Origin: Acrasis kona
Lineage: Eukaryota; Heterolobosea; Eutetramitea; Acrasida; Acrasidae
Direction: 5' to 3'
Assembly: GCA_026419775.2 (NCBI GenBank)
Contig: JAOPGA020000734.1
Coordinates: forward strand, 62,001 to 126,000
DNA: 64,000 nt
Part shown: one piece after another, positions 22,196-32,640 of the stretch
Position numbering within the stretch: the stretch's first letter is position 1
Layout: every line of letters begins with the position of its first letter
Notes under the pieces: model-generated
What the model was told of the DNA's origin: nothing
The model's input: the letters and a program-made list of their open reading frames with translations, nothing else
Database searches by the model: none
Made by a program: the position numbers and the translations under genes

Positions 22196-22513
22196 GTGTG
22201 AAAATATTACTTACAATGAAGATTTGGTTGTTCAAAAATCTTTCTCTTCAACAAACAAGTTTGAGTCAAAAATAAACATGTTTGATGAAAATCAAGAACA
22301 AGGCACGTAATATTCATTATTATTACATAACGCAATCTTAGCAATGCATCATCTAAAACGATTAGTAATATTTTAATAGTGTTTTACGGGGACTATGAAA
22401 ATATACTGAAATCCTCTTTTTATGGTTGTCAAGCGTTGGAGTTCTTTTTCTTCGAAAGTAACTGTTCATTTTTTATCGAAATATCTGTGTTATAAATAGC
22501 TTGAAACAATCAA
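22196..22513. other. Divergent promoter region
   Basis: 318 bp between the starts of two divergently transcribed genes, strongly AT-rich with several TATA-like stretches. No RNA gene or repeat seen. Confidence 0.55.
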
Positions 22514-23231
22514 ATGTCAAGCATCAAGGTTGCACTGGTGGGAAGTGAGGCAGTTGGAAAGGTATCTTGGAATTATATTGAAAATTAAATTAATATATCA
22601 GACTTCATTAATAAACGTATACACGAAGGGTGAGAACGACTTCAAAAAGCAGTATGAACCTACAATCTATGATAGTGCAGAAACACGCATTACTATGGAT
22701 GGTAAATTCTTACAAGTAAATATGTTGGACACAGCAGGCAGTGATGAATACAAGCAGCTACGTCCTATGAGTTACTCGGGAGTGGACTTGTTTATTATTT
22801 GCTATTCGGTCATAGATTTGAAGTCGCATGATAGGGTTGTCGAGTGCATTAAAGAAGTTCGGCAACATGCTCCCAACAAAGAAATGGTTTTAGTGGGAAC
22901 TAAGATTGATCTTCGTGACTGCCAGTACACGATAGACAGACTAAAGATGGAAGGTAACCTTCCTCTATACCAAAGCCATGGAGATTTGAAGGCAGCTGAG
23001 CTAAGTGCCTTAAAGTACTTTGAATGTTCATCCAAAAATCCCTCTAGTGTTAAAAAGATGTTCGACGAGTCCATAAGATTGGTTTTAGAGAAGCAAGAGA
23101 AGATTGATTTTCAACAAAAGATAAGAAGAAGGTCATCACCGCATTCAAAAATTAAAAGATCTAGTCTTTTCGGAATCTCAGTAAGCAGGGAGGATGTTTT
23201 GGATAAAATGAATTCTACTTTGGAATTATAA
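22514..23231 (+). CDS. Rho-like small GTPase without CaaX box
   Basis: Exon 1 (22514-22561) and exon 2 (22602-23231) with a 40-nt intron give 225 residues. G1 is GSEAVGKTSLI, G3 DTAGSDEYKQLRPMSYSG, G4 GTKIDLRD and G5 ECSSK, closest to the Rho branch; switch I (YEPTIYDS) keeps the key Thr. Two features are odd: DTAGSDE replaces the usual DTAGQEE, so the catalytic Gln (Gln61 in Ras) is Ser, predicting slow GTP hydrolysis; and the 45-residue tail is basic and Ser-rich, ending NSTLEL with no CaaX cysteine. It may bind membranes by its basic tail or act in solution. Confidence 0.88.
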
Positions 23232-23290
23232 AAAATATATAGTTGTCATTCAAAATGTTATAAATGATATTTCAATTAAATTGATCAAGA

Positions 23291-23381
23291 TCTCGAATGG
23301 TGTAGTTGGTTATGCGGAAGTATAAATAGAACATAGCGGACTTTGAATCCGTTGCTCCAGGTTCGATTCCTGGTTCGAGAA
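23291..23381 (+). tRNA. tRNA-Gln (anticodon TTG) with 18-20 nt insertion by the D-arm
   Basis: Acceptor stem TCTCGAA (23291-23297) pairs perfectly with TTCGAGA (23374-23380), discriminator A at 23381. T-arm CCAGG-TTCGATT-CCTGG is perfect. Anticodon stem GCGGA/TCCGT encloses CTTTGAA with anticodon TTG at 23343-23345. The A box TGGTGTAGTTGG and B box GGTTCGATTCC are canonical, and TTTT at 23386-23389 is a Pol III terminator. The D region is too long by 18-20 nt: GTGT can pair with ACAT (23331-23334), enclosing a 27-nt loop, or with ATGC (23312-23315), leaving the excess between D and anticodon stems. Nothing interrupts the usual 37/38 intron site. Confidence 0.88.
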
Positions 23382-23655
23382 CTCCTTTTAAAGAAGTACT
23401 TGTTTTGAGGAATCACTTCTCTCCATTTCCACTGATTGGCGATACAGATATACGTTTCTGATGTCATCAAGGAGGGTTGGATTGTCAATCTATTCTATGA
23501 CATCGACTCCTGAGTGTCGACTATTTCGTGCAGTTTAAGAACTTTTGGCTTTTCCTTCTCTGGATAGACTTTTCTCTTATTAGTCCGTTCAGGAGTTCCC
23601 GGATTTCACAAAGCCCTGATCAAACAATTATTTTGTAAAAGAATTTTCATCAAAC

Positions 23656-25238
23656 ATGGCAGAGCCATGGTATCAACGGCTAGAAGTCATCATTGCCATG
23701 TCAACAGTGGGATTTATATTCGTTGTGTGTTTACTGCTGATAATTGTGAGAATCATATGGATGAGGAGGCAGAAGAGGTACAGTTACGGTATAACAGAGG
23801 AAGAGGAAGAATTAAACCTGTTAAACAAGCAAAACGAATTGCAACAACAATCTCAAAGTACGAACACTCTAACGTCAAAAATTAACAACATTAAAGTTAG
23901 TGAATCTGATCTACTAAAGGCTAGAATGTTTCTTAGAGGAACAGACTTCACCCTCACCAAACCAGTTCACAACATGGGTAAGTTTTAAAATTAACTAACT
24001 TTTACGAACGCATCAAGGCCGTGACTATAAGAAGCACATGCTGATTCGAAGACCAAGTGGAACGTACTACATTTACACTATAATGGAAGGAAAGGAACCC
24101 ACACCCATCATTAGCACAGAAAATGAAAAATACATCTTCCTTTCATTGTTAAAGAAGTTGGACCATCCATACATTATGAAAACGGAAAATGTTGACTATA
24201 GCGTAGCTGAACAACAAATTACAGTTGTGAGACCTTTCGCCTAAAAGAGGCTCACTTAGAGATGTTATCGATGGGGTAAGATTTCTGCTTTTACATTATT
24301 AATCAATCACAGTCAAATCCTTTAGATTCATTCGAAAGAAAATACAATGGAACAAAAACCAAAAACATCACCAACGAACAGCTCATCACTTTTGTCAACC
24401 AAATCATCATGGGACTTGCCTCATTAAGAATGATTGGCATCATGTTTAAAAACCTCAGGTAACACTTTTATACACAAGAATGAATTAATCATCATGATGA
24501 TTAGCGCAAGAAATGTATTGATTGATTCTGAGGGAGAGTTTAGTGTGGCAAGAATAACGGACATTGAAGATGTTTTCCTTCGCATACCTCCATCCTACGA
24601 AACAAGATCCTACGCAAATGTACCTTGTCGATGTATTTCTTCATTCTAACACTTCTTAGAGAGCGAATCAAGATTCTGTTGCCTTATTACAAATGATGAA
24701 GACGCTACCTCAAGTCCCAGAGATTGATAGGTTGATTGAAAAGATTGAAAACCAAGACGTTCCGATAGAAGAATTACTGCTTTACGTTGGAGGAACGACG
24801 CTCAATCCCATTCCAGTAAGAGTTTCACATTCTTCTACTAAACATGTTTAGAAAATGGACAAGAAAACAAGTACATTCATTTCAAAATTAAAGATGACTG
24901 CTAGTGAGAGACGTTTACAAAAAAGACAATCGGTTGCAATCATGTCCAGAGCATCATCGAGTTCCCTGCTGATATCTTCTAAACCACAACAAACTTCTTC
25001 AGCAGCGTCTTCTTATGTGAATACCAACAACCAACAGATTAGCGGCAGCATGCCCACTATTTCCTCTCCTCCGCCACCTCCACCACCAGCACCTGCTCCC
25101 GTAGCTGCTGCTGCACCACGTCCCGCTGCACCTGCTGGTAGAGGTGATTTATTAGAACAAATTAGAGTAAGTCATTTATTGCTTCTTTTGGTTAATCATT
25201 GTTTGAAGAAGGGAACAAAGCTGACGTTCAAAGGTTAA
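23656..25238 (+). CDS. PXK/Slob-like pseudokinase with transmembrane N-terminus and WH2 tail
   Basis: Seven exons (23656-23977, 24018-24275, 24313-24458, 24505-24619, 24660-24815, 24852-25166, 25209-25238), introns 36-46 nt. Skipping one base near the CC at 24240-24241 gives 446 residues. Residues 12-34 form a transmembrane helix. The kinase-like core has RPFAKRGSLRDVIDG, MGLASLRMIGI, NLSARNVLIDSEGEF, and DIED in place of DFG; the VAIK lysine and HRD aspartate are not evident, so it looks catalytically dead. The tail is Ser-rich, then has a polyproline run and a WH2-type actin motif (RGDLLEQIRKGTKLTF). PXK has the same core-polyPro-WH2 order but a PX domain in front. Confidence 0.75.
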
Positions 25239-25273
25239 ATAAATTATTTTTATTTTTTGTACATTTTTTGTGA

Positions 25274-25987
25274 TTAATGATGTGGGCAAGCACATGCGTA
25301 CGGATTGTCTTCGTTAAACCAATGTCCATATCCCCAATATAAAGCTTGATGTCCTTCCCTGTCTTTTATTGTACTAACGGCTCCATGCTTCAACAACATT
25401 TCACAAATGATTTTCCTCTGATTGTAACTTGCGTAATGTAGTGCTGTCCAACCATGATTGTTTTGTATGTTTACTTTTGCTTTTGCTTTGACGATGAGTT
25501 CATGGGCAACATCCGTGAAGCATTGCTCAACAGCCCTCATCAATGGTGTTCTTTGTTGATAGTCGACAATGTCCACTTTGGTGTCATGCCTGGCAATTAA
25601 AAGTTGTACGATATCCTTTGCTCCGTTTAGAGCAGCATAATGGAGTGCCGTATACTCATCTCTATCTTGTGCGTTTACATCAATTGATGATTGTGTGAGC
25701 AAATACTCTACGATGCTTGTATGTTTACCCCTAGCAGCAAGATGAAGACTTGTAACGCCGTTTTTTTGGTGCTTTTGATTTGGATCAACGTTTCTTTGGT
25801 CGATTAAATACTTGATTAACTCCAAACACCCACCATCCGCAGCTTCAAGTGTGACGGACTTTTTTGTTGTTGGATTTAGAAAAGTATCTACTTGAAATGT
25901 TCCTTCTTCATCTGACTTCAAAACATCAATCGTTGATAAATAATCCTTTCTTGATATTGTGTTCCATACTTCTTGTTCGATTGACAT
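25274..25987 (-). CDS. Ankyrin-repeat protein
   Basis: A single exon of 237 residues. About five ankyrin repeats fill residues 45-215, with clear cores such as NGVTSLHLAARGKHTSIVEYL, DEYTALHYAALNGAKDIVQ and HGWTALHYASYNQRKIICEM. A short N-terminal helix precedes them. The C-terminus ends in a Cys/His-rich tail (ACACPHH). There is no other domain, so it is a protein-binding module of unknown partner. It is convergent with the pseudokinase gene (36 bp between stops) and divergent from the next small gene (55 bp between starts). Confidence 0.92.
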   Translation of the reverse strand: MSIEQEVWNTISRKDYLSTIDVLKSDEEGTFQVDTFLNPTTKKSVTLEAADGGCLELIKYLIDQRNVDPNQKHQKNGVTSLHLAARGKHTSIVEYLLTQSSIDVNAQDRDEYTALHYAALNGAKDIVQLLIARHDTKVDIVDYQQRTPLMRAVEQCFTDVAHELIVKAKAKVNIQNNHGWTALHYASYNQRKIICEMLLKHGAVSTIKDREGHQALYWGYGHWFNEDNPYACACPHH

Positions 25988-26042
25988 CCTTTACAATGGT
26001 TTCATTTTTAAATTCTATTTTTGGTTTACAACATTACAAAAA

Positions 26043-26225
26043 ATGGAACAGAAGATCATAATCAAACCTGGTCCTTTCGATAACTTACCGGACCCAAATG
26101 AGAACCAAATTCCGCAGCAAGATATACTAAATGTATCGTTAAATCCTCCCCCGCCAGTCTTAGGCACATCAGATAACGAGCCGTACACCGAAAGCGCCGT
26201 ACATAATGAAGAGTTTGACTCTTGA
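26043..26225 (+). CDS. Small acidic/proline-rich protein, uncharacterised
   Basis: ATG 26043 opens 60 residues: a basic start (MEQKIIIKPGPF), a Pro/Asn/Asp-rich middle with a PPPP run, and an acidic end (YTESAVHNEEFDS). The upstream in-frame extension belongs to the promoter of the divergent ankyrin gene, so I prefer the internal ATG. It is likely disordered. Composition is protein-like and the position between two promoters suggests a real gene, but there is no homologue I can name. Confidence 0.4.
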   Translation: MEQKIIIKPGPFDNLPDPNENQIPQQDILNVSLNPPPPVLGTSDNEPYTESAVHNEEFDS

Positions 26226-26670
26226 AATTTTAAGAACGACTTTACGATATTGTTTTCGTCTATTTAGTAGGAAATACCAACTATTTAATAAACTTATGGG
26301 TTTTATTAGAGAATTAGTTGTGTAAGCTGATGCTATAACTAACATCTTTATTTGATTCTTACTTAACTTATAATATTCTCAACTCATTTCCATTCGAGCC
26401 GAAATAATTGAGATGATTGAACTGAATCTTTTTTCTCAAGTGCGTACAAGGTTATTATGCTGATATTTGGCAACTCTCTACTGTTATAATTTTGCTTACG
26501 ATCGAAATGTATTTTAATTTTGTTTGTGAGTAAACGAAGTGCAGTGTGGGTTCCTTTTAAACCATCAAGGAGTCTGTGCTGTTCGACTTGTCCCAATTCT
26601 GTTCTCAAATCTATCCAAATCGAATAGCGGTCCCTTGGTCAGTGCAAACAGACGATTATTACAATACAAA
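26226..26670. other. Gap with a minus-strand coding-like patch
   Basis: Mostly AT-rich. On the minus strand 26384-26608 is open and reads like a protein end (for example HRLLDGLKGTHTALRLLTNK); removal of one base near 26602 would extend it upstream to about 26670, reading ALTKGPLFDLDRFE. No ATG is present and it abuts the start of mevalonate kinase, so this may be a gene remnant. The plus strand holds the mevalonate kinase 5' region. Confidence 0.3.
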
Positions 26671-28032
26671 ATGGAAGTAGCATTATCCAAGAAGAGGACG
26701 ATCAAGGTATCTGCACCTGGAAAATTAATACTTTTTGGAGAACACGCAGTAGTGTATGGAAAAACTGCTCTTGCAGCATGTCTCACTGACTTGAGGACCA
26801 CTATGTCCATTGAAAGGCAGAAAGGAGATTCTCTGCACATATCAGCTAGCATCATTGGTGTGTCGCACATTTCCTTCTCAATCTCGGATGTAATGATTTA
26901 CTCAAAATTAATCTAAAGTTTAATAGATTCTATCTTGTTTATCAAACACGGAGTTTTTAAAAGAAACACGGCCTCTTGACGATACCACGGTGCCTGTTGT
27001 GGATGCTCAAGTTATTTCTTTAATTGAGCAACATGTAAAGGAGAGAATAGATAAATTAAACGTTGAAATGTCTTCATTATCTGAAGCGCCATCGCCCATG
27101 ACACCAATGACCAATATGGCAAAGTTTGCTTATCCGACTGCTGAAAAATTAATTGTCGAAGATTCTCGTCTTGTTAGTCTTGTTGCAATTATATACATTT
27201 ATTTATATCTAAACAAACAAGACGAAAAGTATGTTCAACATCCGACATTAATTCAATAATTGTTAGATTTCCTTCATTTAAATTTTCCATGAGCTCTAAC
27301 CTTCCCATTGGTGCGGGTCTTGGGTCTTCCTCTTCATTCTCGGTCTGCCTTGCATCTTGTTTACTCTACCAACGAAACATTGACGTAGAGAAGAACCTTG
27401 ATATGGTTAACAAGTGGAGCTTTCTTGCTGAACAACTGATTCATGGTACCCCAAGCGGAATCGATAATGCAGTCGGAACGTATGGAGGTGTGGTGGCCTT
27501 TAGCATGGGTAAAATACAGAGGCAAATATCAAAGTATGTTTTAGTCTTTGCAATTCACATTAATGTTTGTAGAATACCCAACCTGAGGATATTAATTGTG
27601 AATACAAAAGTGAGCAGAAACACAAGAGTCATTGTTGGCAAAGTGAGAACCAAGCATGATGCTGACCCCATCAACATGAAAGAAAAGTTTAACCGAATTG
27701 AAGAGATTGCAGCAACATGCATTCAACATTTTGAGGATCAAGAACCCAACTCACAATCAATATTAAGCAAACTAATACAAGACAACCACATTCTTTTGAA
27801 CGAAATTGGTGCTGGCCACGAAAAGCTTGACCAAGTAGTGCTTATTGCATCATCTCTAGGTTACTCTGCAAAATTAACGGGTGCTGGAGGTGGAGGTTGT
27901 GCTTATGTCCTTCTTCAAGATCAAGACGAAGATAGAGAAAATGTTTTAAAGTCACAATTGGAGAAGACTGGCTTTGAGTGCTACGTTTCGGGTATAGGTG
28001 GGAAAGGAATTAGAAGAGAATTAAACTTTTAA
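26671..28032 (+). CDS. MVK: Mevalonate kinase
   Basis: Four exons (26671-26889, 26927-27228, 27267-27533, 27573-28032) with introns of 37, 38 and 39 nt give 415 residues. GHMP-kinase motifs are complete: SAPGKLILFGEHAVVYG, the ATP loop PIGAGLGSSSSFSV, GTPSGIDNAVGTYGG with the catalytic Asp, and KLTGAGGGGCAYVLL near the end. It phosphorylates mevalonate in the cytosol for isoprenoid and sterol synthesis, and supplies the prenyl donors for the CaaX proteins encoded nearby. The third intron keeps frame if retained, adding 13 residues. The stop overlaps the end of the convergent quinone oxidoreductase gene. Confidence 0.95.
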
Positions 28033-29088
28033 TAATATTTTACCAAGAGTTTTTGCACCTTGTATTTCCAAATGGGCTTCTTTCGTATCCTTCAAATCAA
28101 AAGTTTTATGAATGTTGACCTTGACCACACCTTGTTTCACTAATGAAAATAATTTGTTGGACATGTCGACGAAAGTTGCTCTATCAGGTACGTGGTGTGC
28201 CAAAGATGGTCTAGTGAATATTAATGACCCTCTTGATGTTAGATCCAACGGGTTCAAAAGCGGTGCAGCTCCACTTGCATTTCCAAAAGATACGAACCAG
28301 CCTCTTGGTCCCAAACTATTTAGTGAGGTTTCAAACGTGGTCTTGCCGATTCCATCATAGCTTACTCTACATTTTTGTCCGTTTGTGATTTCTTGAACTT
28401 GTTGCACGACATCTTGAGTCTTGTAGTTGATTACATGATCGCAACCCATCTCTTTTGCTATCTGAATCTTTTCATCAGAACCAACTGTTCCAATCACAAC
28501 CCCACCAAGGTGCTTTGCTAATTGTACAATGTACTGACCAGTACCTCCTGCAGCTGCGTGAACAAGAACATAATCACCTTTTTGAACTTTATAAGTTTCG
28601 TGGGTGAGGTAATAACCTGTCAATCCATTTACCATGCATGCTGCTGCAGTTTCCATGCTGATCCCTTCTGGAATTTTGACTGCAGATTTTTCACTAACTG
28701 GAACGTACTCTGCATAACTGCCCCTTCCAAAGAATGCAACGCTGTCACCTACTTTCAAATCTTTTACGCCATCTCCCACTTGCTCAATAACTCCACTTCC
28801 ATCAGAACCCAAAATGTAGGGGAATTGATCAACTTTATACAGCCCACTTCTGAAGTAACAATCTATAAAGTTAACTGTACTGTAAGTTGTCTTCACCAAG
28901 ACTTGATCACTGCTGGCTGTTGGTTTCGGTACGCTCGTGTAGTTTAATACCTCCACTCCACCATTCTCATCAATTGCTATTGCGTTCATTTGTTTTGATG
29001 TTGACCTCGCCACTTGGTTGATAAATCTCGGTACAAGAGAGGTCAAGTTTTTTGTCGGAGCAAATAGTCGGGTTGCGTTGCGGAGCAT
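28021..29088 (-). CDS. Zeta-crystallin-type NADPH:quinone oxidoreductase, mitochondrial
   Basis: A single exon of 355 residues. The first 30 residues (MLRNATRLFAPTKNLTSLVP) lack acids and are Arg/Thr-rich, predicting mitochondrial import. Then comes a zinc-free MDR fold: NFIDCYFRSGLY, GSDGSGVIEQVGDGVKDLKVGDSV, the nucleotide-binding AAAGGTGQYIVQLAKHLGG and SYDGIGKTTF. The cysteine/histidine zinc ligands of alcohol dehydrogenases are absent, as in QOR. It reduces quinones one electron at a time using NADPH. Its last 12 coding bases overlap those of mevalonate kinase on the other strand (28021-28032). Confidence 0.93.
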   Translation of the reverse strand: MLRNATRLFAPTKNLTSLVPRFINQVARSTSKQMNAIAIDENGGVEVLNYTSVPKPTASSDQVLVKTTYSTVNFIDCYFRSGLYKVDQFPYILGSDGSGVIEQVGDGVKDLKVGDSVAFFGRGSYAEYVPVSEKSAVKIPEGISMETAAACMVNGLTGYYLTHETYKVQKGDYVLVHAAAGGTGQYIVQLAKHLGGVVIGTVGSDEKIQIAKEMGCDHVINYKTQDVVQQVQEITNGQKCRVSYDGIGKTTFETSLNSLGPRGWFVSFGNASGAAPLLNPLDLTSRGSLIFTRPSLAHHVPDRATFVDMSNKLFSLVKQGVVKVNIHKTFDLKDTKEAHLEIQGAKTLGKILLKV

Positions 29089-29292
29089 CGGGTTTGTAAA
29101 TAAATTGATTGTGTGGTCTCTTTTTTTCAGACTTTTAATGATTGTAACAGGAGCGATGCAGTGTTCAACAGAATATTCATACGTAGGTCAAAGTACTACA
29201 AGTAGTTGATATTTTAACTTGGGGCTTTATTTATATAATACAATGCCGTTTCCGCTATCCAATAGTAGAAACAGTGCACTTCTCGTCTAATT
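29089..29292. other. Promoter region
   Basis: Carries the 5' region of the oxidoreductase and the 3' UTR of the small minus-strand gene at 29293-29454, with TTTATT (AATAAA on the minus strand) at about 29228. Nothing else seen. Confidence 0.5.
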
Positions 29293-29454
29293 TTAATTGA
29301 ATTCCTCAAAGCTTAACACTCTCGCAATAGCAAGGGGGACTCCACTAGGTGTTTGTCGTCTGGTCTTCTTTGGTGCGTTCGGACACACTGTGTTGCGCCT
29401 TTGAATGGGTGTTCGAACTACATAAGGTGTATTCTCGTGTTGGGGTGTAATCAT
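29293..29454 (-). CDS. 53-residue protein with CPxAPKK motif, possible CDK-inhibitor-like
   Basis: ATG at 29454, stop at 29293-29295, no intron. The protein starts MITPQHENTPYVVRTPIQ, has a central CPNAPKKTRRQTP and ends VLSFEEFN. It is too short for a usual 60-residue cut-off but has clear protein character: four Thr-Pro sites, a basic core and a hydrophobic end. The arrangement TP...(R/H)xx...CPxAPKKxR...LxF resembles the conserved core of plant SIAMESE-related CDK inhibitors (CPPAPRKPR and a cyclin-binding end). That link is my inference from motif memory and not an alignment; it could equally be an unrelated CDK substrate. Confidence 0.5.
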   Translation of the reverse strand: MITPQHENTPYVVRTPIQRRNTVCPNAPKKTRRQTPSGVPLAIARVLSFEEFN

Positions 29455-30018
29455 TTTATTTTTTATTTACCCACCAACCTTGAACTTTCATTTTATGGCA
29501 GGTTGGGTTCGAGTGTGGTGTCGACTTCATGAAATGTATTGATTATGATTACAATCAACCGAATTCCGACTGATTTTACAAATATAATAGAATAAAATAA
29601 TTAATTAAGACAAACAAAATGGGAATTAAGCGTGCTCGATATCATTTAGGCTCCTAGTGTAATCTTTCAGAACACTTTCGAAATCCTTTCTATTCTTTTA
29701 AATAAATATTCGACTAAAATCAACCGTACTGAAGCGAAAGCGAAAAAAGAACAACTGAAACACAAACGAAAGTTTCGAAAATAAATGGTTCTGAACAATA
29801 CATCTTCGCCCTTAAGCAACATAGATGAAAGATACAGCTTTACTTTACTATTGTTCTCCTTTATATTTTGGAATTATTTTTGGTTCTCAGTCAGAGGAAA
29901 AAAAGACAGCACTGATGCAATCTATCTACTGTCTTAACTCACAATGTCTTACACATTCAGAAGAGAATGCCTACGATTGTTTCAATTGGAACCTTGGATA
30001 CAGGGTACCCGAAATATA
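29455..30018. other. Gap with several short plus-strand open stretches
   Basis: Short plus-strand pieces look protein-like: ATG 29620 (MGIKRARYHLGS), a basic stretch ending KHKRKFRK at about 29780, and ATG 29785 opening about 50 codons with a hydrophobic core. No splice scheme of the usual 35-49 nt introns joins them convincingly. I treat this as an unresolved small gene or 5' region. Confidence 0.3.
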
Positions 30019-30444
30019 CTAAGATAACAGGAACAAAATCAATTCATCAGGATGATAGTTGTGCAATTTCGACCACATTTTCATCAATGTTGAGTGCTTT
30101 TTCTTGTGTACAAACATTTTTGCTTTGTTTAGATAAATTAGTTGATATGATAAGACTTCCTTTGACGAGAACGTACCGTCAACTACTGGTAGAAGTTTCC
30201 TTAAGTGATCTTCCAATTTACGATCGTCATCAGTTTGACTTGAATATACCCACTCGGTAAAAGCATTTCTATGAGAGTTTCGGCGCAAAAATAAATACTG
30301 TTCTATAAACGTGTACAACATAATAGCTGAATCTTGGGTATTCGAACATTTTGTTGCGAGAAAAGCATTGATGTTAAAATTAAAAATAAAATTCTTATTT
30401 ACCAGAAACGTACGACTAAATTCTAGTGTAACGAAAATATGCAT
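30019..30444 (-). CDS. Hypothetical protein, exon structure uncertain
   Basis: An open frame of 141 codons on the minus strand, starting 226 bp from the alpha-tubulin ATG on the other strand. The middle (MLYTFIEQYLFLRRNSHRNA, then SSQTDDDRKLEDHLRKLLPV) and the end (STLMKMWSKLHNYHPDELI) look like a helical protein. A GTACGT...AAAG intron at about 30120-30172 could remove a poorer segment, and the N-terminal 25 residues may be non-coding. I recognise no family. Confidence 0.4.
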   Translation of the reverse strand: MHIFVTLEFSRTFLVNKNFIFNFNINAFLATKCSNTQDSAIMLYTFIEQYLFLRRNSHRNAFTEWVYSSQTDDDRKLEDHLRKLLPVVDGTFSSKEVLSYQLIYLNKAKMFVHKKKHSTLMKMWSKLHNYHPDELILFLLS

Positions 30445-30597
30445 ACTGAATCTAAAGTATGTGTCTTTGCTTTAATTTTAATCACGAACATGCGAACATA
30501 CTTCCATAACTGGGCAATCAACTTTACCGCGTACTTTAAAGTGAGTCAACTAAAAACAACCAACAGAAACACTTGGCGGTCGATCCAACACGGCTAC

Positions 30598-30604
30598 TAT
30601 AAAT
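30598..30604 (+). promoter_or_regulatory. TATA-like element of alpha-tubulin
   Basis: TATAAAT lies 65 bp before the alpha-tubulin ATG. The HSP70 gene has a similar element at nearly the same distance (61 bp), which supports both as core promoter boxes. Confidence 0.5.
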
Positions 30605-30660
30605 TATGAGCGCTTTAAAATTTTGCTAACCAACTAAAAAAAATCAAACGTTCTACATAA

Positions 30661-32034
<1,374 letters not shown>

Positions 32035-32047
32035 ATTATTCCATTAC

Positions 32048-32596
32048 TCAACTTTTTATTTGTTCAAATTTTTGTTTAAAGTATAACATCTTATGTGTTT
32101 GAGCCTTAATCAGACTTCTTCTTGTGTACCACGTTAGACACAAAGGTAAATTCACAACAAAATCTTCCTTTAACAGTATGTTATTGTCTGCGTTGGTTTC
32201 ATAGACTGTGATGGTCGAATCCATTCTAATTAGATTAGCAAAACGTGGGAATACTGTGGTGTGTATAACAAAGTTCTTGGGTTGGTAGGTGAAGTTTACA
32301 TCGGCAACGACTTTAGTGTTCCAATTCAAAAACTTGACAACGGGTACATATTCAATGAATTCTGCAGATGATGTCTCCAAATTTCTATGTTTTACTTTCA
32401 TGTGTTTAATAAATGGTTGTGCTTCGCCGTGTGTCTCTGGGTTACAAATTTGATCATAAATTTTTTGACGATCGTTTGAATGTATGAATGTGTGAAATGT
32501 TTCATGTATATCTACTTTTAACATTAAGAAACGTACGACGGTGATAGGAACGGCTATCGCAGCAATGATGATGGGAAGGATCATAAGGTCAACCAT
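32048..32596 (-). CDS. Membrane-anchored protein with possible START/SRPBCC-like fold
   Basis: A single exon of 182 residues, ending 14 bp from the alpha-tubulin stop. Residues 1-25 form one hydrophobic segment (MILPIIIAAIAVPITVVRFLM), a signal anchor. The rest alternates beta-strands and ends in an amphipathic helix (RRSLIKAQTHKMLYFKQKF), the outline of SRPBCC/START lipid-binding domains: strands VKHRNLETSSAEF, VVADVNFTYQ, FVIHTTVF, STITVYET. The fold is inferred from pattern only. It would face the lumen or cytosol as a lipid-handling or assembly protein. Confidence 0.6.
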   Translation of the reverse strand: MVDLMILPIIIAAIAVPITVVRFLMLKVDIHETFHTFIHSNDRQKIYDQICNPETHGEAQPFIKHMKVKHRNLETSSAEFIEYVPVVKFLNWNTKVVADVNFTYQPKNFVIHTTVFPRFANLIRMDSTITVYETNADNNILLKEDFVVNLPLCLTWYTRRSLIKAQTHKMLYFKQKFEQIKS

Positions 32597-32640
32597 CTCA
32601 TGTAACAGGCAAACAATTACAAAATATCTTTCTTCCGGCG

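Noticed and set aside
27534-27572. Reading mevalonate kinase through its third intron
   Set aside because: The segment is in frame but is hydrophobic filler with GTATGT...TGTAG ends, and the spliced form restores the expected spacing to VNTKVSRNTR.
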